Assembly: GCA_044358015.1 (NCBI GenBank)
Contig: JBIKOO010000030.1
Coordinates: forward strand, 1 to 21,264
Length of the DNA stretch: 21,264 nucleotides
Source: Casp-actino8 sp044358015
Lineage (GTDB): Bacteria; Actinomycetota; Acidimicrobiia; Acidimicrobiales; Ilumatobacteraceae
Reading direction: 5' to 3'
Part shown: positions 7,843-14,420 of the stretch, piece by piece
How positions within the stretch are numbered: position 1 is the first letter of the stretch
Layout of the letters: every line of letters starts with the position of its first letter
Notes under the pieces: generated by a model
Databases searched by the model: none
Told to the model about the DNA's origin: nothing
What the model saw: only the letters and a program-made list of their open reading frames with translations
Translations under genes and position numbers: made by a program

Positions 7843-9461
7843 ATTTCGGTGACTGTTCCGTTCACGCGCAAGGTGCGCGTGAACGGAATGGTTTCAAGCA
7901 GTCGGCGATCGTGAGTTACCAAAAGCACGGTTCCCGGAAATGAAGTAATCGCCAGTTCGAGTTGCTCAATGGCGGGAAGATCTAGATGGTTCGTCGGTTC
8001 GTCAAGCACCAGCAGGTTCACACCGCGTGCTTGCAACAACGCCAGTCCGGCTCGAGTGCGCTCGCCAGGCGACAATGAATCTGAAGTACGATTCACGTGT
8101 TCGGCCCCAAGTCCAAACTTGGCCATCAACGTGCGCGCTTCAGCAAGTGTCATGCCAGATGCATCAATGAATGCATCAAGTAACGAGCGTTCACCAGCAA
8201 ATTGCGCACGGGCTTGATCGATCTCGCCAATCACCACACTCGGCCCAATCCATGCCGCTCCCGACGCCAGTTCAACGCGACCAAGTAGCGCTCGCAACAA
8301 TGTGCTCTTGCCCGCGCCGTTGGCTCCAACAATTCCGATGCGTTCGCCCCAACCAATTTCAAGCGTTACTGGACCAAGCGTGAAGTCACCTTGTTTCACT
8401 ACCGCGCTATCGAGTCGTGCCACAACTGCTCCGGCGCGCTCGGCAGTGGCAATCGTGAATTGCAACTGCCACGGCTCACGCGGTTTCTCAACAACTTCTA
8501 AACGTTCAATTGCACGCTCGGTACGGCGCGCTCGCGAGGCAAGTTGTTCAGTGTTATTGGCGCGAAACTTTGCACCCATCTTGTCGCCATCACTCGACGA
8601 CTTCACTGCCACTTGGCCCCAGTTGCGTTCACGTTGCGCACGCGCACCAAGACCACTTCGCTGACCTTCGTATTCGGCATAGGCCTCTTCCGCATGTTGG
8701 CGCGCAATCTCGCGTTCATGCAAATACGAGGTCCAGCCACCAGCAAATACTTTGATCGCATGTGTGTAGTCATCTACTTCGGCAACGTGCGTAACCACAC
8801 GATCTAGAAATGCCCGGTCATGACTGACAACCACTAACGCGCCCTTGAAATCAAGCGTGAATTTTTCGAGTTGTTCAAGACCTACGAAATCAAGATCGTT
8901 CGTCGGTTCATCAAGCATCAAGATGTCAAAACGCGACAACAACAATGCGGCCAACCCCACCCGTGCCGCTTGACCACCAGACAACGTCGTCATCAGCGAA
9001 CCCAGAGTCGCATCGGGCAACCCAACTTCGGCCATGACTGTTTGGACACGCGACTCAAAGTCGGCAGCACCCAGATCGAGCCAGCGTTCAAGTGCATCGC
9101 TATAGCGATCATCCGATCCTGCTTCGCTCTTTGACAATGCTTCGGTCGCCGCATCAAGTTCGGTTTGCGCGCCTGACACACCGGTGCGGCGAGCGAGATA
9201 GGCCTCAACAGACTCGCCAGTCACTCGCTCGGTCTCTTGACGCAGTTCGCCAATAGTCGCCGTCGCTGGGGCATAGATAATTGCGCCTTCATCGGGTTGC
9301 AACCGCCCCGACAGAACGCCCAACAAGGTTGACTTTCCGACGCCGTTCGGGCCTAGAACCCCGACCCGCATACCGGGTGCCACCGTTAGATCGACTTTGC
9401 GCAAAATATCACGTGGCCCGTACGAAAAAGACACACCACGAACCTGAAGCGAAGCACTCAC
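7839..9461 (-). CDS. ABC-F family ATPase, two nucleotide-binding domains
   Basis: A 540-residue soluble protein with two ABC domains and no membrane helices, the ABC-F layout. Domain 1 has G-P-N-G-V-G-K-S-T (37-45), L-S-G-G-Q (160-164) and L-D-E-P-T-N-D-L-D (about 183-191). The charged inter-domain linker (about 245-330) corresponds to the part that contacts the ribosomal P-site tRNA in characterised ABC-F proteins. Domain 2 has G-A-N-G-A-G-K-S-T (379-387), a modified signature L-S-P-G-E (463-467) and L-D-E-P-T-N-H-L-D (486-494). The family acts on ribosomes as translation factor or antibiotic protection; which applies here is not visible. GTG 9461 has TAGCCT five bases upstream on the minus strand, fitting a leaderless start. 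Confidence 0.92.
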   Translation of the reverse strand: MSASLQVRGVSFSYGPRDILRKVDLTVAPGMRVGVLGPNGVGKSTLLGVLSGRLQPDEGAIIYAPATATIGELRQETERVTGESVEAYLARRTGVSGAQTELDAATEALSKSEAGSDDRYSDALERWLDLGAADFESRVQTVMAEVGLPDATLGSLMTTLSGGQAARVGLAALLLSRFDILMLDEPTNDLDFVGLEQLEKFTLDFKGALVVVSHDRAFLDRVVTHVAEVDDYTHAIKVFAGGWTSYLHEREIARQHAEEAYAEYEGQRSGLGARAQRERNWGQVAVKSSSDGDKMGAKFRANNTEQLASRARRTERAIERLEVVEKPREPWQLQFTIATAERAGAVVARLDSAVVKQGDFTLGPVTLEIGWGERIGIVGANGAGKSTLLRALLGRVELASGAAWIGPSVVIGEIDQARAQFAGERSLLDAFIDASGMTLAEARTLMAKFGLGAEHVNRTSDSLSPGERTRAGLALLQARGVNLLVLDEPTNHLDLPAIEQLELAITSFPGTVLLVTHDRRLLETIPFTRTLRVNGTVTEI

Positions 9462-9503
9462 ACGGTTCAGGCTAGAGGAATACTTTGTGTCAGACTGACT
9501 GAC

Positions 9504-10373
9504 ATGACTCCCGCCGAAGAACGAGCCATCGCCTCCAAGTACATGGGTGGTTTTGCATGGCCAACCGTCTTGCTATTCATCTTCAACTGCACCGTCTTCA
9601 CGGGCACGATCATCTTGTGCGTGAATGGCTCATTGCCGATGTACGTCGGAATGATCATCAACTCGATCATCACCTACTTCTTCTACACAATTCACCACGA
9701 AGCCAATCACGGCAACATCAGCGGCCAGAACAAGTCACTGCGTTGGGTTGATCAAGCCATGGGCACCGTTGCATCCATTCCATTGCAATTGAACTTTCAG
9801 GCCTATTCACCATCGCATTTGTTGCACCATGCTCACACCAACATCCCCGGCAAAGATCCCGACAACTTCATGGCCGGTCCGGGCAAAGCGGTGTTCCCCC
9901 GCTGGTTGATTACAACCGTTATTAAGACTTTTGCTTGCATACCTTTCTTGGCTGATGTGTTGTTTAAAGTTCTGCCGCCGAAAGTCAGTGTCGGCATTAA
10001 GTACTTCAAGTCTGATCGCCCAGTTTTGTATCGCCATCTGCAGGCGAGCTTGTTGCTCTTGGTTGTCTCATTCTTCTTTGGACAAGGACTCAACTTCTTG
10101 CTGTTGTGGTGGTTGCCCACCCAGTTCGCACAGTTGATTTTGCAGGTGTGGTTTGTGTGGCTCCCCCACGCACCATTCAATGAGACAACTCGCTACCGCA
10201 ATACGCGTATCCGCGGGTGGATCTTTAGCCACGTCATGTTGCTCGGCCAAGACCACCACTTGATTCATCACATGTACCCACGGGTTCCGTTCTTTAGGTA
10301 TCGCCGCTTGTTCCGTGAGATTCGCCCATCACTCGAAGCCAACAACGCCAGCATCCGCATCCCCGCCTACTGA
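9504..10373 (+). CDS. Membrane fatty acid desaturase-like di-iron enzyme
   Basis: The 289-residue protein shows the three histidine boxes of membrane desaturases and hydroxylases: H-H-E-A-N-H-G (64-70), H-L-L-H-H-A-H-T-N (105-113) and H-H-L-I-H-H-M-Y-P (251-259). Hydrophobic helices lie at about 20-60 and 150-210. These histidines hold a di-iron centre that inserts a double bond or a hydroxyl group into a lipid chain, with electrons from ferredoxin or cytochrome b5-type donors. A carotenoid hydroxylase is an alternative; the boxes do not separate the two, and the neighbouring heliorhodopsin makes this worth checking. ATG 9504 has CAGACT seven bases upstream. The stop is followed seven bases later by the first 52-bp repeat. 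Confidence 0.86.
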   Translation: MTPAEERAIASKYMGGFAWPTVLLFIFNCTVFTGTIILCVNGSLPMYVGMIINSIITYFFYTIHHEANHGNISGQNKSLRWVDQAMGTVASIPLQLNFQAYSPSHLLHHAHTNIPGKDPDNFMAGPGKAVFPRWLITTVIKTFACIPFLADVLFKVLPPKVSVGIKYFKSDRPVLYRHLQASLLLLVVSFFFGQGLNFLLLWWLPTQFAQLILQVWFVWLPHAPFNETTRYRNTRIRGWIFSHVMLLGQDHHLIHHMYPRVPFFRYRRLFREIRPSLEANNASIRIPAY

Positions 10374-10380
10374 CCTACGG

Positions 10381-10432
10381 CGATCTGGTCGGGAATAACT
10401 GAGGAAACCTGCCATCCAAGCAGACCAGATCG
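10381..10432 (+). repeat. 52-bp inverted-end repeat, copy 1 (forward)
   Basis: Ends are perfect 10-bp inverted repeats CGATCTGGTC/GACCAGATCG, extendable to 11 bp in this copy. The core holds TGAGGAAA and CTGCC. It begins seven bases after the desaturase stop codon and ends eight bases before the predicted -10 box of the heliorhodopsin gene, so it fills the -35 region of that promoter. Confidence 0.9.
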
Positions 10433-10439
10433 CTGGCAC

Positions 10440-10445
10440 TAGTCT
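10440..10445 (+). promoter_or_regulatory. Predicted -10 box of the heliorhodopsin gene
   Basis: TAGTCT lies seven bases before ATG 10453. The same TANNNT-N5-8-start spacing recurs upstream of many genes in the window, so a leaderless mRNA is likely. No good -35 hexamer is seen; that position is taken by repeat copy 1. Confidence 0.45.
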
Positions 10446-10452
10446 GATCAAC

Positions 10453-11211
10453 ATGGAACAAGAGATATCTCGCCTTCGTCGCCTTAACATCAGTGCCGGC
10501 ATTTTGCACACTGTGTCGCTCATCGCGATTTTGTTGTTATCTAATAACTTCTCGTTGCCAGTACAGGCGACATACCTCACCGATGCTCCGGGTCGCGGCA
10601 TGTTCACCGAATCAATCAATTTGTTCAACATCAACACTGGTTACATGGTTGCAGCCTTCATGGCATTGTCGGCCTTCTTCCATTTCTTCGTTGCATCTCC
10701 GCGAGTGTTTCAGCAATATGCCGATGGACTCAAAGTGCACATCAACAAATACCGCTGGATCGAATACTCGTTGTCGTCGTCCATCATGCTCATCGTGATC
10801 ATGCAGCTCAACGGCACCGCGGATTACATCGCTCTTCTTTCGATCTTCGCAGTCAACGTCTGCATGGTTCTGTTTGGCTGGCTACAAGAGCGCTACACGA
10901 CCCCAGGTGATGGCGACATGCTTCCATTCTGGTTTGGCTGCTTCGCTGGCATCATTCCTTGGATTGCCACCGCCATCAATGTGTGGACGCCCAAGGGCCC
11001 AGCAGAGTCGACGACTCCTGGCTTTGTGTACGGAATCATTTTCTCAATCTTCATTTTGTTCAACTGCTTTGCCATCGTGCAGTGGAAGCAGTACAAAGCT
11101 CGCGGCAAGTGGGCGAACTACTTGCACGGTGAACGCACCTATATCATCTTGAGTTTTGTTGCTAAGTCACTTTTGGCCTGGCAGGTTTTTGCCGGCGCCC
11201 TTGCTGGCTAA
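10453..11211 (+). CDS. Heliorhodopsin
   Basis: A 252-residue seven-helix protein that matches heliorhodopsins rather than type-1 pumps. Helix 7 contains V-A-K-S-L-L-A-W-Q-V-F-A-G with the retinal Schiff-base lysine K238. Helix 3 contains R-W-I-E-Y-S-L-S-S-S with E104 as the expected counterion. H77 and H19 fall where the two conserved histidines of heliorhodopsin 48C12 lie. Q-L-N-G and F-G-W-L-Q-E are further family hallmarks. Approximate helices: 13-30, 62-82, 103-121, 124-144, 157-177, 190-212, 229-249. Members place the N-terminus inside the cell and do not pump ions; a light-sensing, regulatory or transport role has been proposed. No retinal synthesis gene is in the window. Start ATG 10453 with TAGTCT seven bases upstream. 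Confidence 0.95.
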   Translation: MEQEISRLRRLNISAGILHTVSLIAILLLSNNFSLPVQATYLTDAPGRGMFTESINLFNINTGYMVAAFMALSAFFHFFVASPRVFQQYADGLKVHINKYRWIEYSLSSSIMLIVIMQLNGTADYIALLSIFAVNVCMVLFGWLQERYTTPGDGDMLPFWFGCFAGIIPWIATAINVWTPKGPAESTTPGFVYGIIFSIFILFNCFAIVQWKQYKARGKWANYLHGERTYIILSFVAKSLLAWQVFAGALAG

Positions 11212-11423
11212 GTTGCAATACCCTTCACCTTTCGCTGCCACGGCATCTGTTCGTATCGCCTGACCACAAGCCAGCCCGGTACTCCATGTGAAGGTCCCAC
11301 ATGGGACCACTTCCCCATTTAACGTGACTCGTGGTATTCCGTGTTTCATCGCCATCACGCAAGTACTCATTTCCCTTTGGATCAACTAAGCGCTGCAATG
11401 AAGTCGGCTGCATTTACCCCGGC

Positions 11424-11600
11424 CTAACGAAGAATTCCGCTGAGTGTTCCTCGTTTCAACTCTCGATGTACAGGAACGACACAACCCACCACACCGTTGC
11501 GAAGCATCACGTGGCTTCCGCGTTGACGCACCACGCCAAATCCAAGACGTTCCAAAGCACGAATGACTTCGGCGCCCGAGCAGACAGGTAGTTCAGGCAA
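11424..11600 (-). CDS. hicA: HicA-like mRNA interferase toxin, cut short by an in-frame TAG
   Basis: A 58-residue product starting at TTG 11600, overlapping the end of hicB: P-E-L-P-V-C-S-G-A-E-V-I-R-A-L, then R-Q-R-G-S-H-V-M-L-R with the catalytic-type histidine H30, then V-P-V-H-R-E-L-K-R-G-T-L and I-L-R. HicA toxins cleave mRNA through a small dsRBD-like fold. The family normally continues I-L-R-Q-A-G. Here the Q codon position is TAG (11424-11426), and the same frame continues A-G-V-N-A-A-D-F-I-A-A-L-S to a TGA at 11382-11384. One C-to-T change would therefore explain the short form. Whether the 58-residue version is still toxic is unclear. No start codon other than TTG fits the conserved N-terminus. 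Confidence 0.75.
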   Translation of the reverse strand: MPELPVCSGAEVIRALERLGFGVVRQRGSHVMLRNGVVGCVVPVHRELKRGTLSGILR

Positions 11601-11823
11601 CGTCGGGGATGCGAATAGTCGTAATGACTGGCATCTGACGATCGGGCAAAGGGAACTCTTCGAGATAGAGCTCGGTTGCCTCGGTCAGATTCGCGAGAGC
11701 TTCCGCTTCGGTTTCACCTTCTGAAACAGTGCCTGTTTCAGGGTTCAACGCAGTAAAGCCGCCTTCAGAGGCAGCCCAAAGCACAGCGGTCAGTTCAACC
11801 TGATTTCGTGCTTCAGCGGACAT
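11593..11823 (-). CDS. hicB: HicB-like antitoxin
   Basis: A small protein (76 residues from ATG 11823; 80 from TTG 11835) with the HicB partial RNase H-like fold. Signs are V-E-L-T-A-V-L-W, then E-G-G-F-T-A-L-N-P-E-T-G-T-V-S-E-G-E-T, then E-A-L-A-N-L-T-E-A-T-E-L-Y-L. HicB binds and blocks HicA and often represses its own promoter. No separate DNA-binding domain follows this short form. The gene order is antitoxin first, with hicA overlapping its 3' end. The start is uncertain: neither codon has a TANNNT box or a well-spaced Shine-Dalgarno. The pair points left, divergent from the regulator-sbtA-sbtB operon. Confidence 0.82.
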   Translation of the reverse strand: MSAEARNQVELTAVLWAASEGGFTALNPETGTVSEGETEAEALANLTEATELYLEEFPLPDRQMPVITTIRIPDVA

Positions 11824-11907
11824 GCCTTCAGTCAAGCGGAAGGGTGTGGCAAAAGCAAGGGTTTGCTGTTGGACATCGCGGCAAATCAGGGCCGCCGCTA
11901 GAACTAT

Positions 11908-11959
11908 CGATCTGGTCTGGTTGAGTTGCAGATTTCCTCAACAATTCCCGACCAGATCG
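11908..11959 (-). repeat. 52-bp inverted-end repeat, copy 2 (reverse)
   Basis: Same 10-bp inverted ends as the other copies, with the TGAGGAAA-type core (TTGAGGAAAT here) on the minus strand. An inner GTTGAG/CTCAAC stem can also form. This is the only copy in a divergent promoter region, between hicB and the winged-helix regulator, and the only one not just behind a stop codon. Confidence 0.9.
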
Positions 11960-11968
11960 CCCAAAGTA

Positions 11969-12008
11969 GACATATAAAACATGAATTCTATATCATGTTT
12001 TATATGTC
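11969..12008. promoter_or_regulatory. Perfect 16-bp inverted repeat over the regulator start, likely autoregulatory operator
   Basis: Arms 11969-11984 and 11993-12008 are exact reverse complements (left arm GACATATAAAACATGA) with an 8-base spacer. The right half contains the predicted -10 box TATCAT (11991-11996) and the ATG at 12004-12006. A dimeric winged-helix protein bound here would block the promoter. As RNA, the same sequence could hide the start codon, although a leaderless transcript would lack the left arm. Confidence 0.7.
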
Positions 12009-12327
12009 AACTAAAGCCGGCTCAAACTTTGACGAAATCCCCTCGTGGACCTTTCTGTCGAACCATGCCCATGTTCTGATCTGCATTGCCAAAGACCCCG
12101 AGATTCGACTCAGCGAAATCGCCGAACTCGTCGGCATTCGCGAACGCACAGTCCACCGCATCGTGCACGAACTTTCGGCCGACGGCTACCTATCGGTGTT
12201 CAAAGATGGTCGAAAGAACACCTACGAAATCAATCTCAATCGACCTTTGCGACACCCACTTGAAGCAAGTCACAACATTCAGGTCATCATTGAACCCCTT
12301 CTGAAAAAGATTCGAAGCCGGGCATGA
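12004..12327 (+). CDS. Winged-helix (MarR-like) transcriptional regulator next to sbtA
   Basis: This 107-residue protein has the pattern of small single-domain winged-helix regulators: W-T-F-L-S-N-H-A-H-V-L-I-C-I-A-K-D-P near residues 14-31, then I-R-L-S-E-I-A-E-L-V-G-I-R-E-R-T-V-H-R-I-V as helix-turn-helix, then G-Y-L-S-V-F-K-D-G-R-K-N-T-Y-E-I-N as wing, then L-R-H-P-L-E-A. No ligand domain is visible. ATG 12004 is preferred to ATG 11995 because TATCAT lies seven bases before it. Codons further upstream in the frame belong to the 52-bp repeat. A perfect 16-bp inverted repeat covers the start, and the stop overlaps the sbtA start (ATGA), so it probably controls its own operon. The inducer is unknown. 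Confidence 0.85.
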   Translation: MSTKAGSNFDEIPSWTFLSNHAHVLICIAKDPEIRLSEIAELVGIRERTVHRIVHELSADGYLSVFKDGRKNTYEINLNRPLRHPLEASHNIQVIIEPLLKKIRSRA

Positions 12328-13280
12328 TTGCGGCATCAATCGCCGACAGTTTGTTAACTGCTCCAGTTGTTGCATTCGTCGTTGCACTAATTGCAACGAT
12401 GCTGAAGTTTGAAATTCGTCTACCCGAGTCGCTATATCCGATTCTTTCGACATTTCTTCTTCTTGCTATCGGCATGAAGGGCGGCAAAGCGTTAGCTGCA
12501 TCATCGCCGTCAGATATTTGGAAGCCACTGCTGGCAGCTTTGGTGCTGGGTATCGCTACCCCACTGATTGCATTCATTCTTTTCCGAGTGATTAATCGAC
12601 TTGACGTCATTAACTCGGCTGCTTTGGCGGCCCACTACGGTTCGGTCTCTGCCGTCACCTTCACGGTGGTCATTGCAACTCTTGAAACTCGTGGAATTGA
12701 ATACGAAGGTTTCGTCGCCGGACTTTTAGCGATTCTTGAAATTGTCGGCATCATTGTTGCGCTCTTCTTAACGAGAGGCGCATCGTCAAACACCAATTGG
12801 AAATCTGCTCTTGGCGAAGTGGTGCGTGGCCGAAGCATCGCGCTCTTAGTTGCTGGCCTCGCGATTGGTGCCATTGTTGGCGCCGAACGCATGGCTCCCA
12901 CTGATCCACTCTTTCAAGGTCTGTTTGCCGGTGCACTCACTCTCTTCTTGATTGAAATGGGTGTCATCGCCGCCGAGCGCCTTCGCGACATCAAATCTGC
13001 TGGGTTCAAGCTTGTTCTACTCGGAATTTTGATTCCGCTCATCAACGGCTTCCTCGGCGCACTGGTTGGTGTCGCCGCTGGAATGTCGACCGGAGGCGTT
13101 GCGGTCATGGCGACTCTTGCGGGTAGCGCTTCATACATCGCTGCACCGGCCGCTGTTCGAATCGCGCTGCCTCAAGCAAGTCCGGGGCTATATGTGACTG
13201 CCTCACTTGGGGTCACCTTCCCGTTTAACTTGACTCTCGGTATTCCGTATTACATCGCTATTGCCCAAGCACTCACCTGA
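12324..13280 (+). CDS. sbtA: SbtA-family sodium-dependent bicarbonate transporter
   Basis: A 318-residue integral membrane protein with about ten helices in two inverted halves. Family blocks seen are L-L-L-A-I-G-M-K-G-G (45-54), A-A-H-Y-G-S-V-S-A-V-T-F (102-113) and, in the second half, G-S-A-S-Y-I-A-A-P-A-A-V-R (267-279) with L-Y-V-T-A-S-L-G-V-T-F-P-F-N (289-302) and G-I-P-Y-Y. The two S-A-S/S-V-S-A regions correspond to the substrate and sodium site of cyanobacterial SbtA. SbtA imports bicarbonate driven by sodium. In a non-photosynthetic actinobacterium this would feed anaplerotic carboxylases or pH control; that is inference. Its ATG overlaps the regulator stop by four bases, and the SbtB-like gene follows after ten bases. 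Confidence 0.92.
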   Translation: MIAASIADSLLTAPVVAFVVALIATMLKFEIRLPESLYPILSTFLLLAIGMKGGKALAASSPSDIWKPLLAALVLGIATPLIAFILFRVINRLDVINSAALAAHYGSVSAVTFTVVIATLETRGIEYEGFVAGLLAILEIVGIIVALFLTRGASSNTNWKSALGEVVRGRSIALLVAGLAIGAIVGAERMAPTDPLFQGLFAGALTLFLIEMGVIAAERLRDIKSAGFKLVLLGILIPLINGFLGALVGVAAGMSTGGVAVMATLAGSASYIAAPAAVRIALPQASPGLYVTASLGVTFPFNLTLGIPYYIAIAQALT

Positions 13281-13290
13281 TCGAGGAACC

Positions 13291-13590
13291 ATGAATACAA
13301 CACATCGCCAACTCGTCACCATTATTTCTGAATCAGTCGTCGAACAAAAACTGATTGACGACATAAAGAAGTGTGGAGCTAAGGGATATTCAGTTTCACA
13401 CGTTCGCGGTGAAGGAGTGACTGGCAATAGATCGCTTGATCTGAATGGCCCGAGTATTCGACTCGAAACTGTTGTCACCGACAAAGTTGCCGATGCGATT
13501 ATGTCGGTTCTCGCAGAGAAGTATTTTGAAACCTACGCAACCGTCACTTGGATCACACCGACCCAGGTCATGCGACCCAACCGCTTCTAA
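13291..13590 (+). CDS. sbtB: SbtB-like P-II family regulator of SbtA
   Basis: A 99-residue P-II-fold protein. Seen are G-A-K-G-Y-S-V-S-H-V-R-G-E-G-V (29-43, start of the T-loop region), S-I-R-L-E-T-V-V, and A-E-K-Y-F-E-T-Y-A-T-V-T-W, ending V-M-R-P-N-R-F. This order matches cyanobacterial SbtB, whose trimer caps SbtA and senses adenine nucleotides including cAMP. The C-terminal Cys-containing R-loop found in some SbtB is absent. GAGGA at 13283-13287 gives a good ribosome site for ATG 13291, ten bases after the sbtA stop; earlier in-frame TTG at 13261 would overlap sbtA and lacks support. Repeat copy 3 starts nine bases after the stop. Confidence 0.88.
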   Translation: MNTTHRQLVTIISESVVEQKLIDDIKKCGAKGYSVSHVRGEGVTGNRSLDLNGPSIRLETVVTDKVADAIMSVLAEKYFETYATVTWITPTQVMRPNRF

Positions 13591-13599
13591 ATCTTTTTG

Positions 13600-13651
13600 C
13601 GATCTGGTCGGAAATAACTGAGGAAAACTGCCACTTCACCAGACCAGATCG
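13600..13651 (+). repeat. 52-bp inverted-end repeat, copy 3 (forward)
   Basis: Same 10-bp inverted ends and TGAGGAAAACTGCC core as copy 1. It begins nine bases after the sbtB stop codon, closing the regulator-sbtA-sbtB operon. The following gene's -10 box (TAGGAT, 13683-13688) is well clear of it. Confidence 0.9.
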
Positions 13652-13694
13652 GAACTGACAACCGCTCTTCAGATGTGGCATTTAGGATTTGTTC

Positions 13695-14393
13695 ATGACC
13701 ACTTGGGCTCGACTCGTCGTTGATTCAACTCGCGCAGCATTTGCTCACCAAGGAGATGCCCACCGCGCCGAGGACGCAGCCAAATACATGAAGCACATTG
13801 CGCCATTCATTGGGATTGCAGCTCCTGATCGGCGCCGCCTGCTCAAGGCCCACTGGCGAGATCTACCTACACCATCCAGCAAAGAACTCGGGCAGGCCTG
13901 CGTGAAATTGATGTCATTATCTAAACGAGAATTTCACTACGCGTCCTACGATTTACTTGAGACTTATGTTGATTCCGCAGATGAATACTTTCTTGCCGAA
14001 TACCTCGAGCGTTTGCTCACGACGTCGTCGTGGTGGGACACAGTTGATGGTTTCGTCAATGCCGGAGTGAGTCCTTTGTGCCGACGATTCGACGCAACTG
14101 CGATTATTGATGATTGGTCCGAGTCAGAAAATCGCTGGTTGATTCGTGCCGCCATTGGTCATCAACGGGTTTGGAAGAAAGAGACTGACGTCGACTTTGT
14201 CCTAGCAATTTGCGATCGTCATTGGCATGACCCAGAGTTCTTTGTCGCTAAAGCAATTGGCTGGGCCTTACGTGACATCACTTCGTTTAATCCGAATGCT
14301 GTGCGAGGTTTTCTCGCAGAACATCCCACTCGCAATTCGGTCGCACTACGCGAAGCCGAACGTGGTCTACAGAGGACTAAACCTGCTTACTGA
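13695..14393 (+). CDS. AlkD-like DNA alkylation repair protein
   Basis: A 232-residue, all-alpha HEAT-like repeat protein of the DNA alkylation repair (AlkD) family, which excises positively charged alkylated bases. Typical blocks are A-P-F-I-G-I-A-A-P-D-R-R (start of the repeats), then S-K-R-E-F-H-Y-A-S-Y-D-L-L, T-S-S-W-W-D-T-V-D-G-F-V (about 111-122), E-S-E-N-R-W-L-I-R-A-A-I and F-V-A-K-A-I-G-W-A-L-R-D. The W-W-D and W-x-R-D residues correspond to the Trp and Asp positions used in catalysis by Bacillus AlkD. ATG 13695 has TAGGAT six bases upstream; a TTG two codons earlier is less likely. Its stop lies 27 bases before the next start. Confidence 0.9.
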   Translation: MTTWARLVVDSTRAAFAHQGDAHRAEDAAKYMKHIAPFIGIAAPDRRRLLKAHWRDLPTPSSKELGQACVKLMSLSKREFHYASYDLLETYVDSADEYFLAEYLERLLTTSSWWDTVDGFVNAGVSPLCRRFDATAIIDDWSESENRWLIRAAIGHQRVWKKETDVDFVLAICDRHWHDPEFFVAKAIGWALRDITSFNPNAVRGFLAEHPTRNSVALREAERGLQRTKPAY

Positions 14394-14420
14394 TGAGTGC
14401 TTTCAACTAACATTTTCGTT

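Noticed and set aside
10381..10432. GAGGAAA core of the repeat as RNase P RNA or another known structured RNA
   Set aside because: Only seven bases agree; none of the surrounding RNase P helices are present in 52 bp.
10453..11211. Proton-pumping (type-1) rhodopsin
   Set aside because: The helix 3 R-W-I-E-Y and helix 7 V-A-K-S-L-L-A-W patterns are those of heliorhodopsins. The D-T-x or N-D-Q pump triads are absent.
11167..11413. Minus-strand frames between heliorhodopsin and hicA
   Set aside because: No family resemblance and odd composition. They overlap the hicA tail or the heliorhodopsin end; the 212-bp gap otherwise holds nothing I can identify.
11926..12003. Upstream extension of the winged-helix regulator to 11926
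   Set aside because: The added codons lie inside repeat copy 2 and the palindrome; the conserved protein begins after ATG 12004.
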